Of a stretch of DNA of 64,000 bases, positions 36,941 to 46,067 are shown piece after piece. The stretch lies in NCBI GenBank assembly GCA_964583095.1, contig CAZOVB010000022.1:7909-71908 (forward strand), read 5' to 3'. The DNA comes from CAZOVB01 sp964583095. GTDB taxonomy: Bacteria; Planctomycetota; Phycisphaerae; SM23-33. The position numbers and the translations under genes were made by a program. Position 1 is the first letter of the stretch; each line of letters opens with the position of its first letter. The notes under the pieces were generated by a model. It ran no database searches, was not told where the DNA came from, and saw only the letters and a program-made list of their open reading frames with translations.

Positions 36941-37180
36941 ATGACTGGCCTGAAAACCGACTTCTCTGCTTCTGCCACAGCGGTATCCCTGCTGCTGATT
37001 CCGGCGTGCATTCCCATTTCCTCCCTCCGGGCCCAGTCGAAGCCCAGCGGGGAGTCTCAGAAGCCGGTGAGTCAGGAAGATCTCCTCGCTTTGCGGGCCA
37101 AATGGGTATCGCCTGATTCGGACCTGTCCGACGCCGACACAAAGAGCCTTACGCTCGAACTGAATCCCGACTGGGAGTGA
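36941..37180 (+). pseudogene. Internally deleted array-family copy (79 codons)
   Basis: ATG 36941 with GGGAG upstream starts a short frame that keeps both ends of the array family but not the middle. Residues 1-33 are a signal peptide region (AVSLLLIPACIPISSLRA). Then LLALRAKWVSPDSDLSDAD matches the start of the common block in paralogue 3 (LRAKWVSPDAKMTDAD). Right after it the frame jumps to SLTLELNPDWE, which is the typical family C-terminus. About 820 codons are missing in between, with the frame kept. The translation signals look intact, so a secreted mini-protein of about 45 residues could still be made. It could be a relic or a functional micro-form. Confidence 0.7.
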
Positions 37181-37228
37181 AAAACAAATGCTGTTCCCGC
37201 CCCATCCCGAATTCCTGCCAGGAGCAAG

Positions 37229-39922
37229 ATGAAACACCCGAAAAGATATTGTCGGTCCCCCCTCCCGGCTGTGGCAGCGCTGCTGGTTCTGTCGGCTCTC
37301 GCCCCCGGTCAGGCGGAGACTCCCGCGGGCAAGCAGGGCGCCGACCAGGTCCCTTCTTCCCAATTGCGGACCCTCCGGGCCAAGTGGGTCTCGCCGGATG
37401 CGAAAATGACCGACGCGGACAAAATCCGCCGATATGAATCGATTCTCCGTACCGGTCGGCAGATTGTCCGCGGACACCCCGAGGCGGTCAACCTGTATAT
37501 GGTCCGAGCGGTCATGCTCCAGGCCACCCGCGGTCTGCTGATGCTCAACGTGACCGATATCGATCGGGAAGGCGTGATCCGCCTGGCCCAGGATATTGTC
37601 GACTCCCAGGCGCCTCCGGCCTGGCGGTTCGAGGCCGATACTCTCCTTGTCCAGGTCCGCTCTTCGGAGAAACACGCCCAGGGCGAGGATCCTCGTTCGC
37701 TCATCGATGAATACGTCGACAGGTACGAAGACACCAAAGTCATTGCCCGGGCAGTCATGCGGGCCTGCGACATGGCCCAGATGTATGAAGATCGTGGCCG
37801 CACCCGGGACTACATGCGAAAGCTGCAGCGGGAATTGATCTACCATCCCGGGGTGGGAAGCTACCTGAGGCGGAACGGCCAGAAGGTATCCCCGGTGGGT
37901 CGCAGTTTTCGCGGTCGGCTTGCGTTGGTGGGGGGAGGTCACATCCAGTTCCCGCTTCAGGCCATGGGGCGCACCACACTGGTCGTTTTCTGGGACCCAA
38001 AGAGCCCGAGGGGATCGGAACTGGTGGCCGACATCGCCTCCTATGTCCGGTTCAATCGCGACCGGGACCTGCGCGCGCTGGGCATTGCAATTGGAGACGA
38101 TCAGGAGCTCATCGCAAAGACAGCCAGGCAGGCCCGGGCCGACTTTCCCCAGGCTTATCTTCCACTGGCCAGCGAGAGCCCCGTTCTGGAGACGTTCGGA
38201 ATTACCGAGATCCCGATGTTCCTGCTGATCGGATCCGACGGCAGAGTCCATTCGGTGCCTCGTCACCACACCGGGATACGCTGGAGCGACACCTATCGCG
38301 AGGCGGAAGAACACATTCAGCGAAACTGGCGAAAACGAGACAGATTCAAGGCAACCCGGTGCGGACTGTTCCTGCTGGAGGAGCTTTCCGGCCAGGCCGG
38401 TCCCGACGTCCGCCGTCTCCTGGATGAGACCATCGAGGCACGCATGATCGCCGATCCCGAGCGGAGGAGGCGATTCATAACAATTCAGGGGCGCATCGCG
38501 GAGTTGGAGCCGCAGGCGACCCAGGCGGATCGAGCCAGGCTGCGAATCCTGCAGATCATGATGGATCGCTGGCAGAAGCTTTCGGAAAACACCCAGGCAG
38601 CCCAGGAATCTTGGACGCACGATGCACATGAGGTCCTGGACGACTCCCCCGATCCGGCCACGGCCTTGCTGGCCGACTACTTCGCTACCTTGCCCAAAGC
38701 GCATCAGTCGGAGGATGCCTCCAGGGCCATTACCGCTTTCGCCGGGAGGCATGCAGAGGGTCCGGTCGCATGGGCGGCCGAGATACTCACCGTCGTCCTG
38801 GGCTTCGAGGCCGGACTCGACGACATCCATCAGGGCTACCGGAACGAGCTGATCGCGGAACGAACGCACATCCCCCGTGTGCGAGGGTTCCTGCGGGACG
38901 TTCTGGATTACAACAGCCTGGAACTGTTGGCTCCGCAATCCTTCACATTGACAGATCTGGAGGGACGCAAGCTCCGCATTCCGGAGGACTTTGCCGGGAC
39001 CGAAGGCTTCGTTGTGCATTTCTGGAAAGACCAGGCCCCGATTGCCTCGGCCGGGCGTTACTACCTGGTAAATGAGACCCAGAGCGTCCATACACTGCAG
39101 TCAGCTCCGACCGAGAAGATCAAGATCATCGCGATTCACGTGGGGCAAGACATCGGCCCGGCCAGAAAACTGGCAGCCAAACGCCCCGGATGGATCCATA
39201 TCCATGCAAAAGATGGATGGGACAATCCGCTGATGCGAAAACTGGATGTCACCCGGCTTCCCAGCAGTTGGCTGCTGGGCCGGCTCGGCTCGGTCCTGGC
39301 TACTGATCGGGTTGTCGATCTGTCTCATGGCCTCGAAGATCTTTGCGATCATGGGACGTTCTGGGCGAGAAATCTGACCGGATACAACGACTGGGAGCTG
39401 CACTTCTGGCGATTGACGGCCTATCTCCAGACGCTCAAGACATCCCCGGAGATGTTCGGTCCCGAAAAGGTCGAGTGGATTACGCGGCAACGGGAAGACC
39501 ACCTCGAACGCACGTTGCGTTGGGTGGATGAAGCCAGTTCTGCAGCTTTGGATCGCGAACATCAGCGTGTGGCAAACCTTCTTGCCCCGATGCTCAGTCT
39601 CCGACGCGAAAGCTTCAAGCCTGTCACCCCGCAAGAAGTAGACCTCATGCGTTCTGTCGTAGAACGTTATGAGTCCATCCAGGAGCGACTGGAACGCGTT
39701 GACCAACTGATCCGATCGGATCTTTGGGACCCGGTGCGTTCCTACCGGGAGAACCCCATTCCGGAAAGGATGAAGCAGATCTGGCATTACAATGAGCTTG
39801 ACCGGAAACTCAGCCAGTCGCAGCAGGAGTTCCTGGATTCGATCTTCCAGCGGCTTGAGCATGAGCAGGAGGGGAGGCTGCGCTGGAGAGTGCAGATTCC
39901 CCCAGGCGGGGCCCAGCAGTAA
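37229..39922 (+). CDS. Array paralogue 3: exported protein with two redox-dead thioredoxin-like folds
   Basis: 897 residues. A signal peptide (AVAALLVLSALAPGQA) precedes the common block at RAKWVSPDAKMTDADKIRRY (residue 50 on). Domain 1 has LVVFWDPKSPRGS and IPMFLLIGSDGRVH; domain 2 has VVHFWKDQAPIAS (His597 on), IKIIAIHVGQDIGPARK and LPSSWLLGRLGSV. No cysteine pair is present at either site. Helical linker regions such as ERTLRWVDEASSAALDREHQ flank the folds. ATG 37229 follows AGGAGCAAG. It lies 48 bp after the deleted mini-copy and 21 bp before paralogue 4, in the same operon. Confidence 0.75.
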   Translation: MKHPKRYCRSPLPAVAALLVLSALAPGQAETPAGKQGADQVPSSQLRTLRAKWVSPDAKMTDADKIRRYESILRTGRQIVRGHPEAVNLYMVRAVMLQATRGLLMLNVTDIDREGVIRLAQDIVDSQAPPAWRFEADTLLVQVRSSEKHAQGEDPRSLIDEYVDRYEDTKVIARAVMRACDMAQMYEDRGRTRDYMRKLQRELIYHPGVGSYLRRNGQKVSPVGRSFRGRLALVGGGHIQFPLQAMGRTTLVVFWDPKSPRGSELVADIASYVRFNRDRDLRALGIAIGDDQELIAKTARQARADFPQAYLPLASESPVLETFGITEIPMFLLIGSDGRVHSVPRHHTGIRWSDTYREAEEHIQRNWRKRDRFKATRCGLFLLEELSGQAGPDVRRLLDETIEARMIADPERRRRFITIQGRIAELEPQATQADRARLRILQIMMDRWQKLSENTQAAQESWTHDAHEVLDDSPDPATALLADYFATLPKAHQSEDASRAITAFAGRHAEGPVAWAAEILTVVLGFEAGLDDIHQGYRNELIAERTHIPRVRGFLRDVLDYNSLELLAPQSFTLTDLEGRKLRIPEDFAGTEGFVVHFWKDQAPIASAGRYYLVNETQSVHTLQSAPTEKIKIIAIHVGQDIGPARKLAAKRPGWIHIHAKDGWDNPLMRKLDVTRLPSSWLLGRLGSVLATDRVVDLSHGLEDLCDHGTFWARNLTGYNDWELHFWRLTAYLQTLKTSPEMFGPEKVEWITRQREDHLERTLRWVDEASSAALDREHQRVANLLAPMLSLRRESFKPVTPQEVDLMRSVVERYESIQERLERVDQLIRSDLWDPVRSYRENPIPERMKQIWHYNELDRKLSQSQQEFLDSIFQRLEHEQEGRLRWRVQIPPGGAQQ

Positions 39923-39943
39923 ATTCGACGAAGGAAGCAGCAG

Positions 39944-42640
39944 ATGGCACAATCAATACGAGTAACCGTTTTGGCCGCCTTGGTCCTGGTTCTCCAAGCC
40001 GCAACTGCGGCGGGGCAGGCAGAGGACGCGATCGACGCGTCCCGCGTCTCGGCCGGACAGATCCGTCGTCTGCGTGCAAAGTGGATAGAACCCGACGCAG
40101 AAGCAACCGAGACAGACAAGATCCGTCGCTACGAAGCCATGCTGCGAGAAGGCAGGCAGATCCTTCGCAGCCAGGGCGAAGCTGAGAATCTGTATATGGT
40201 TCAGGCGCTGATGCTCCAGGCTACGAGGGGGCTTCTGATTCTCGATGCCGGCGAGATTGACCGCCAAAGCGTGATGAACCTGGCAAAGGATATCGTCTCT
40301 TCGTCGGCCCCGCCAACCTGGCGGATAGAAGCCGACCGACTATTGACGCAGGTGGAGATGGCCCAGGCGTATTCCAACGGGGAGGAAGTGGCCCAGCGCA
40401 TCGAAAAGTTTGCCGCGAAGTACGAGAATACGGACATGCAGGCGGTTGCGATCATGACTGCTGCCGAGATGGCCCATCGCTATCGTAAGCCCAAACTATA
40501 CGAAGCATTCATTGATCGTCTCAAAGAAGAGATGATGGATTTCGAAGGTGTCGGGGCCTTCCTGATTCGCCATGGGCAGAAGGTCCCCCGGACCGGTCGC
40601 TCCTTTCGGCTGCGCCTGGCGAAGCTCAGCGGAGGCCGGATGGAGCTTCCCCTGGAGGCGATGGGGAAGACCTCGGTGATTGTCGTCTGGGACCCCGGCT
40701 CGGACAGGAGCAAACGCTACGTCGGCCGGATGGCTTCCTTCCTGGCCGAGAATTCCAGCCAGCCGCTCCGCGGTATCGGGATCGCCATCAGCGACAACCC
40801 CGAGGCCGTCAAGCAGGCCGCAGAGGAGATATCCGCCGATTTTCCGCAGTTGCTCCTGCCTCCAGAAGAGCTCAAGAGCGTGGCTGAGTTCCTCGGAGTC
40901 ACCGAGGTGCCTTTCTGCTTTGTCCTTGGCGCTGACGGTCGCATCCAGGAAACGCCCCACGGGCACCTGCGAATGCGCTGGAGCGAGGCCGAAGCCGAAA
41001 CAAGGCGAATCGTTCAGCAGGGCTGGCGGAAGAGGGCCCGTCTGCAGGATGTCCGAAGCGGCCTGAACCTGGCTGGCCTGATCCATCCTGAGGTGGGAGA
41101 GCCCTTGGCCGGGGCTATCCGTGAGCTTCTAAGCGCCAGGCTCCTGCCTTCGGGCAAGGGCAAGAGCGAGGCCATGAAGGACGTTGCCTCCAAACTCAAG
41201 AACCTGCAACTCACCAAGGCAAACGACCAAGGGGCCCGGGACGTTCTGCTGGTGGCACTGGAGAGATGGCAGGCACTGGGCGAGGACCGCAACCGGATGC
41301 AAAGCCAATGGTCCAGGACGGCTCAAAGTGCGCTTGAGAAGGTTTCCAGCGACGCGGCGAAGCTTTTGGCAGAGTATTTCGTGTTGCTGGAGTCTCTTGA
41401 ATCTTCTGAGCCGGCCCAGGTGGCTTCGGACCTGGAAGAGTTCGTGTTGAAGTACGATGAGTGGGGCTTGTCGGTTCCAGCCCGGATCTTCGCGGTGGCA
41501 GCCTCCTGTGAGGCCGGCGTCGATGCCACTCGACAACGGTATTCGCATCAGCTTTCGATGAACTTTCCCGATCATCCCAAGTCCCGCGGGTTCCTGCGCG
41601 ACGTTTTCTACCAGAAGCTCGAATACGAGAGACGACAGATACGGGATCTGGCCTTTACCGGCCTGGACGGAAAGGTCTTCCGGACCGGTCAGGAGTTGGC
41701 CGGCAAGACCTGTGTGATCCATTTTTGGTCCGAGGCGGGCCCGATCGGCTCGGCCGGTGTCATGAAGTACAAGTCGGACCTCCGCAGTCATTACACGATC
41801 CAGCAGGTCCCCGAGAAGGAGGCGGTGATCATTGCCGTCAATGTCGATGGGGACATGGAGGCGGCCAAGGCTCTTGCCCGGAAGCACCCCCAATGGCACC
41901 ACGCGATCTGTCCCGACGGATGGTTCGATCCTTCCTTGCGGGCCCTGGATGTCACGATGGCCCCGAGCAGTTGGATCCTCGGTGACCGAGGCGTGATGCT
42001 CGTCAACGACAACGAGCCGGACTATGTCGAGCGGCTGGAGAATGTCGTGGGCATGTCCAGGTGGCTGGCTACCTGGCGAGCCGATACCGCGGACAGCTGG
42101 TACTACCAGGCAAGCAAGACCTGGGTGGCTCTGCAGGCCTACCGGGCCGAGAGGGCGCTGTTGGGGATGCACCGGGACTTGGCCCAGATGAAGCGATTTG
42201 CCGAGCAGAACGAATGGGCCGTTACCCGCGGCGCGACACGTGCGTTCAGGCGAACGGCCTCGGAGCTTCACCGGCAGGTGATCGACTGGGCGGCCCGGTA
42301 TCAGCCAGCCGGTCCGGATCTGGAGCCTGAAGCCCTGGAGCAACTGAAGGTGATCTGGCGGGACTTCGAGCGGCTCGAGCCGATGGCCCAGCGGATCCAT
42401 GAAATGACACACGAACCCGAATGGCCCGACTCTCTGCCCGAGAGCCAGGTTCCCCAGGCCCTGGAGCAGATCCATGTTCTGCACATGCGCAGAGGCCAGG
42501 TGCCCGATTCGGCCGAGAAAGCTCTTCAGGCGGTTTTTGGCGATGCCGGGTCGGACAGTGGGCATATCAAGGTAAACCTCAAGCCCTTCTGGCAGGAGGC
42601 AAAAGGCGGGCAGGGATCCTCCGCCGGATCCGGAATGTGA
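39944..42640 (+). CDS. Array paralogue 4: exported protein with two redox-dead thioredoxin-like folds
   Basis: 898 residues, last gene of the operon. Signal peptide: VTVLAALVLVLQAATAAGQA. The common block starts RAKWIEPDAEATETDKIRRY. Domain 1 has VIVVWDPGSDRSK, then VPFCFVLGADGRIQ; domain 2 has CVIHFWSEAGPIGS (His593 on), VIIAVNVDGDMEAAKA and APSSWILGDRGVM. The cysteine before VIHFW is in the strand, not in a CxxC loop, so it cannot replace the active-site pair. The protein lacks other domains that I recognise. It ends 21 bp from the convergent trehalase-clan gene; no terminator hairpin was found in that gap. Confidence 0.75.
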   Translation: MAQSIRVTVLAALVLVLQAATAAGQAEDAIDASRVSAGQIRRLRAKWIEPDAEATETDKIRRYEAMLREGRQILRSQGEAENLYMVQALMLQATRGLLILDAGEIDRQSVMNLAKDIVSSSAPPTWRIEADRLLTQVEMAQAYSNGEEVAQRIEKFAAKYENTDMQAVAIMTAAEMAHRYRKPKLYEAFIDRLKEEMMDFEGVGAFLIRHGQKVPRTGRSFRLRLAKLSGGRMELPLEAMGKTSVIVVWDPGSDRSKRYVGRMASFLAENSSQPLRGIGIAISDNPEAVKQAAEEISADFPQLLLPPEELKSVAEFLGVTEVPFCFVLGADGRIQETPHGHLRMRWSEAEAETRRIVQQGWRKRARLQDVRSGLNLAGLIHPEVGEPLAGAIRELLSARLLPSGKGKSEAMKDVASKLKNLQLTKANDQGARDVLLVALERWQALGEDRNRMQSQWSRTAQSALEKVSSDAAKLLAEYFVLLESLESSEPAQVASDLEEFVLKYDEWGLSVPARIFAVAASCEAGVDATRQRYSHQLSMNFPDHPKSRGFLRDVFYQKLEYERRQIRDLAFTGLDGKVFRTGQELAGKTCVIHFWSEAGPIGSAGVMKYKSDLRSHYTIQQVPEKEAVIIAVNVDGDMEAAKALARKHPQWHHAICPDGWFDPSLRALDVTMAPSSWILGDRGVMLVNDNEPDYVERLENVVGMSRWLATWRADTADSWYYQASKTWVALQAYRAERALLGMHRDLAQMKRFAEQNEWAVTRGATRAFRRTASELHRQVIDWAARYQPAGPDLEPEALEQLKVIWRDFERLEPMAQRIHEMTHEPEWPDSLPESQVPQALEQIHVLHMRRGQVPDSAEKALQAVFGDAGSDSGHIKVNLKPFWQEAKGGQGSSAGSGM

Positions 42641-42660
42641 CCGCAGGCCTGTTCTGCCGG

Positions 42661-43887
42661 TCAGGATAATCCCAGTCGCCTGCAACAGGCGATGAATGCT
42701 CCGGCCGACCAGCCAAGCATGGGCTGAGCTTTGTACTCCCCGCCGGCAACTTCGCCGGTGGTGGCGTCGATCTTCTCCCATAGCTGACCGGTCTTGTCAA
42801 AGAGATTGCAGACCACATCTACGTACGTGCGGGCGATGCGATCGGCTTCTTCTTCGAAACCATAGGCTTCCATTGCCGCCATAGCCACGTGGGTAAGCGG
42901 CGGCCAGGCGTTGGGGAAGCCCCACTGATAGTAGCGGTCGTCGTCAAGTTGCTCGCAGACGGCCAGACCAAAGGAGCGTTCGAATCGGGGAAGATTCTCC
43001 CGGACGCGATTGGCCTGGTCCTGGGTCGCAATGCCCGCCCAGAGCGGCAGGAGCCCGGCCAGGCTGGCCACAGCGCTGCGTTTCTCGTCGCGACAATCGT
43101 AATCCAGGAACAAGCCTCTATCCTGATCCCAGCAGTGCTGCTGGAGGAGGCGGTTCCTGTTTTCGGCACGTTGTGCAAAGATCCGGGCCTTGCCTTCCTG
43201 GCCCAGGCACCGGGAGAAATCGGCGAGGCTCGTCTCGGCCATGACAAGCATGCTGTTGAGGTCCACCGGCGCCCAGTCCATGCAGCGACCCTCGAAGCGA
43301 GGGTTAAAGTCCCATCCCGTTTCGGCCTCGGCCAGGTAGTGCCCCGCCACGTATTGCTTATGGATCTCCGAAACGTCCGGATCGAAACCCAGACGCTTCA
43401 CCAGCGCCCAGTAGAAGTTCGAGAGGTACTGCGGGTGGGCGTGGTGGCCATGGCGATTCAGGCCGATCGGGGTGGTTCGCTGGAATTGCCAGAAACGCAT
43501 TTCGGCTTCCAGGGCATCGATAGTTCCGGCCAGCCACCCTTTGTCTCCGGTGGCCTCGAAGACATCTCGAACCATCAACGCCAGGTACGGAGGCTGGGAG
43601 CGGTTCTGCGTGTTGAAGGAGATGCAGTTGGGCACGAAACCCTTGGTTCGAGCCAGGTGCAGAAGGTTGTCGGTATTGGATGTGGCCAGTTCGACCCGGT
43701 CTTGTCCCAGAAGGCCCAGGTTGGCCCAGTAGGTGTCCCAGTAGAACAGTGAGACGAAATGCCCCTCGATGCACGGGCTGGTGTAGGGAAAGGGCATGGT
43801 TTCGATTCGGTCGCTGACCGGTTTGTCTCGGACGGAATCGTCCCAGTGATCGCGGATGTAGTTCCATACGTCTTGAGGTGTGGCCAT
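42661..43887 (-). CDS. Trehalase-clan (GH37/GH63-type) glycosidase
   Basis: 408 residues from ATG 43887 (GAGGAAAC upstream); an in-frame extension to 43929 would overlap the GH3 gene. No signal peptide. The clan GH-G marks are HFVSLFYWDTYW at 43-54, ETGWDFNPRF with the likely catalytic Asp193, QWGFPNAWPPL, and GGEYKAQPMLGWSAG with the likely catalytic Glu384. Trehalases have about 550 residues, so this shorter enzyme may act on another alpha-glucoside; the substrate is open. It is the last gene of the four-gene sugar operon and overlaps no other gene. Confidence 0.8.
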   Translation of the reverse strand: MATPQDVWNYIRDHWDDSVRDKPVSDRIETMPFPYTSPCIEGHFVSLFYWDTYWANLGLLGQDRVELATSNTDNLLHLARTKGFVPNCISFNTQNRSQPPYLALMVRDVFEATGDKGWLAGTIDALEAEMRFWQFQRTTPIGLNRHGHHAHPQYLSNFYWALVKRLGFDPDVSEIHKQYVAGHYLAEAETGWDFNPRFEGRCMDWAPVDLNSMLVMAETSLADFSRCLGQEGKARIFAQRAENRNRLLQQHCWDQDRGLFLDYDCRDEKRSAVASLAGLLPLWAGIATQDQANRVRENLPRFERSFGLAVCEQLDDDRYYQWGFPNAWPPLTHVAMAAMEAYGFEEEADRIARTYVDVVCNLFDKTGQLWEKIDATTGEVAGGEYKAQPMLGWSAGAFIACCRRLGLS

Positions 43888-43897
43888 CTGTGTTTCC

Positions 43898-46048
43898 TCA
43901 GCGAACTTCGAATGTGGTTTCCATATCACACGTGCTGGTCTGGCCGATCCAGAGACGGAAAGTCCCCGGTTCGACCACCCAATCGCCCTTGGGCCCGTAG
44001 TAGCCCAGGTGCTCGGATGACAGGCGGAACGACACCTGGCCGGCTTGGCCCGGGTCCAGTTCCACGCGCTGGAAACCCTTGAGTTCCCGTTGGGGTCGTG
44101 TCCGGACCGAGACGCAGTCCTGGATGTAGCATTGCACCACCTCGGTGCCTTTGCGCGATCCGGTATTGGTTACGTCCACCGTGGCGAGGATTTGATCTTC
44201 GGGGCCGATGACGTTTCGGTCGAGACGAAGATTGGTGATCTCGAATGTGGTGTAACTCAGACCGAATCCGAAGGGCAGCAGGGGGCTGCGGGAGACGTCC
44301 TTATAGCGGGCGCCGAACTCGGGTCTGCCGATGCTCTTGCGGTTGTAGTGAACCGGCGTCTGCCCGGTATGACGGGGGAGGGTAAAGGGAAGTTTCGCAG
44401 AGGGGCTTACGTTGCCTGTCAACACATCCACGAGAGCTTCAGCCCCCATCGTCCCACCATGGAAGGCATAGAGCACTGCGTCGCAGAAGGGCAGTACGTC
44501 GGTCAGCACGATCGGCCGACAGCACAGAAGGACCAGCACGACCGGTTTGCCCACGGCGGCGACCTGGCGGATGAGTTCTTCCTGCCCGGCCGGCAGGCGG
44601 ATGTCGGCCACCGAGTTGTTCTCCCCGATTCGGCTGGGCTGCTCGCCGAGGCACAGAACGGCCACGTCCGCCCGTTCGACGGCGGAAGGGATGTCCTGGG
44701 CATCCCGGGCAAAGATGATGCGGTCCTGGCCGTCGACTGCGCGGAAGGCGTCAGCGATGGTGGAGGCCTCATGTACCCTGGCCGAGTCGCGCCAGGTGCT
44801 CAGCAGGATACTTGCATCGTCGATGGCCGGGCCGACCACGGCGAGTTTCTTCTGGCCCGGTTCCAGCGGGAGCACCTGGCCATGGTTCTTGATCAGCACG
44901 ATGCACTTGGAGGCGATGTCCCGGGCAAGGCGACGGTTCTCGTCGGTGATCTGCGCCGAGATGGCCCGTTGTGGATCCACGTAGGGTCGGTCGAACAAGC
45001 CCAACTGGAACTTGAGCTTCAGCACGCGCCGCACGGCTTGGTCGAGCATTTCGGTCGCGACCTCCCCTGCTTCCACCAGCGTTTTTAGATGCTCGGCGTA
45101 GACACCGGAGCACATATCGACGTCTACACCGGCCTCCAGGGCCAGCTTCGCACAGTGGCTTCGATCCTCTGCCCGGCGATGCTCGATGAGTTCCTGCACG
45201 GCCCCGTAGTCGCTGATTACCGTACCTTCGAAGCCCGATTCCCCGCGCAACAGTTCGGTCAACAGGTAGTGACTGGCGGTGACCGGCTCGGCTCCGACCT
45301 GGTGAAAGCCGCTCATGACGGTTGCTGCCCCGGCGCGGATGCCCATGGCAAAGGGCAGCAGGTAGGCGTTTCGCAGCGCGTTGTCGCATAGCTCCACGTT
45401 GTCGTAGTCGCGTCCTCCCTCGGGCAGGCCGTAGGCGATGTAGTGTTTGAGGCAGGCGGCGAGCCTGTCCGGCTGCGAAAGATCCTCGCTTTTCCTGCCC
45501 TGGTAGCCGTAGACGGTCGCTTGGGCCACGCGTCCGTTGAGGTATGGGTCTTCGCCGGCGCTTTCGACGATCCGGCCCCATCGGCCATCGCGGGAGACGT
45601 CGATCATGGGAGCAAAGGCCCAGCGGATGCCCTCGGCGGCCGCTTCTCTTGCTGCCATGGCGGAGCCTTCCTCGATGGCCTCCATGTCGAAACTTGCGGC
45701 CAGGGCTATGTTGATCGGCAAACCGGTGCGATGGCCGTGGATCACGTCCCGGGCGAAGATCAGCGGAATGCCCAGGCGGGATTCCTCGACGGAGGCCTTC
45801 TGCACCCGGTTGAGGTTCTCGTACGCCACTGCCGGCTGCTGCTCGTTGCCTGCATAGGCGCTGGTTGCATTGATCAGCGTTCCGACGTTTCCCTCGCGAA
45901 CCGCATCGCACAGGGCCTCCATGGTTCCGAACGGCTTGGGGGGCATCTGGTTGAGCTGGCCGACTTTCTCCTCCAGGGCCATGCGGGAAAGCAGATCTTC
46001 GACTCTGGCCTCGATAGAGGCTGACGGGTCCTTGTACGTCTCTGTCAT
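43898..46048 (-). CDS. Glycoside hydrolase family 3 (beta-glucosidase type)
   Basis: 716 residues from ATG 46048. No signal peptide, so likely cytoplasmic. The N-terminal TIM barrel holds IRWAFAPMIDVSRDGRWGR-like sequence and the nucleophile Asp280 in VISDYGAVQEL. The alpha/beta sandwich (VVLVLLCCRPIVLTDVLP) and the C-terminal fibronectin-like domain (RTRPQRELKGFQRVELDPGQ) complete the usual three-domain form. Substrates in the family include beta-glucosides and beta-xylosides. It lies 10 bp upstream of the trehalase-clan gene and 20 bp downstream of the URO-D-like gene, so all are cotranscribed. Confidence 0.9.
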   Translation of the reverse strand: MTETYKDPSASIEARVEDLLSRMALEEKVGQLNQMPPKPFGTMEALCDAVREGNVGTLINATSAYAGNEQQPAVAYENLNRVQKASVEESRLGIPLIFARDVIHGHRTGLPINIALAASFDMEAIEEGSAMAAREAAAEGIRWAFAPMIDVSRDGRWGRIVESAGEDPYLNGRVAQATVYGYQGRKSEDLSQPDRLAACLKHYIAYGLPEGGRDYDNVELCDNALRNAYLLPFAMGIRAGAATVMSGFHQVGAEPVTASHYLLTELLRGESGFEGTVISDYGAVQELIEHRRAEDRSHCAKLALEAGVDVDMCSGVYAEHLKTLVEAGEVATEMLDQAVRRVLKLKFQLGLFDRPYVDPQRAISAQITDENRRLARDIASKCIVLIKNHGQVLPLEPGQKKLAVVGPAIDDASILLSTWRDSARVHEASTIADAFRAVDGQDRIIFARDAQDIPSAVERADVAVLCLGEQPSRIGENNSVADIRLPAGQEELIRQVAAVGKPVVLVLLCCRPIVLTDVLPFCDAVLYAFHGGTMGAEALVDVLTGNVSPSAKLPFTLPRHTGQTPVHYNRKSIGRPEFGARYKDVSRSPLLPFGFGLSYTTFEITNLRLDRNVIGPEDQILATVDVTNTGSRKGTEVVQCYIQDCVSVRTRPQRELKGFQRVELDPGQAGQVSFRLSSEHLGYYGPKGDWVVEPGTFRLWIGQTSTCDMETTFEVR

Positions 46049-46067
46049 GACGGGGGGGAATTCCTGT

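Noticed and set aside
36083..39091. A 1002-codon open frame on the minus strand
   Set aside because: It lies wholly across array paralogues 2 and 3 and the mini-gene, which have signal peptides, shared domains and operon spacing. Its own translation has no family pattern. It is a shadow caused by high GC.
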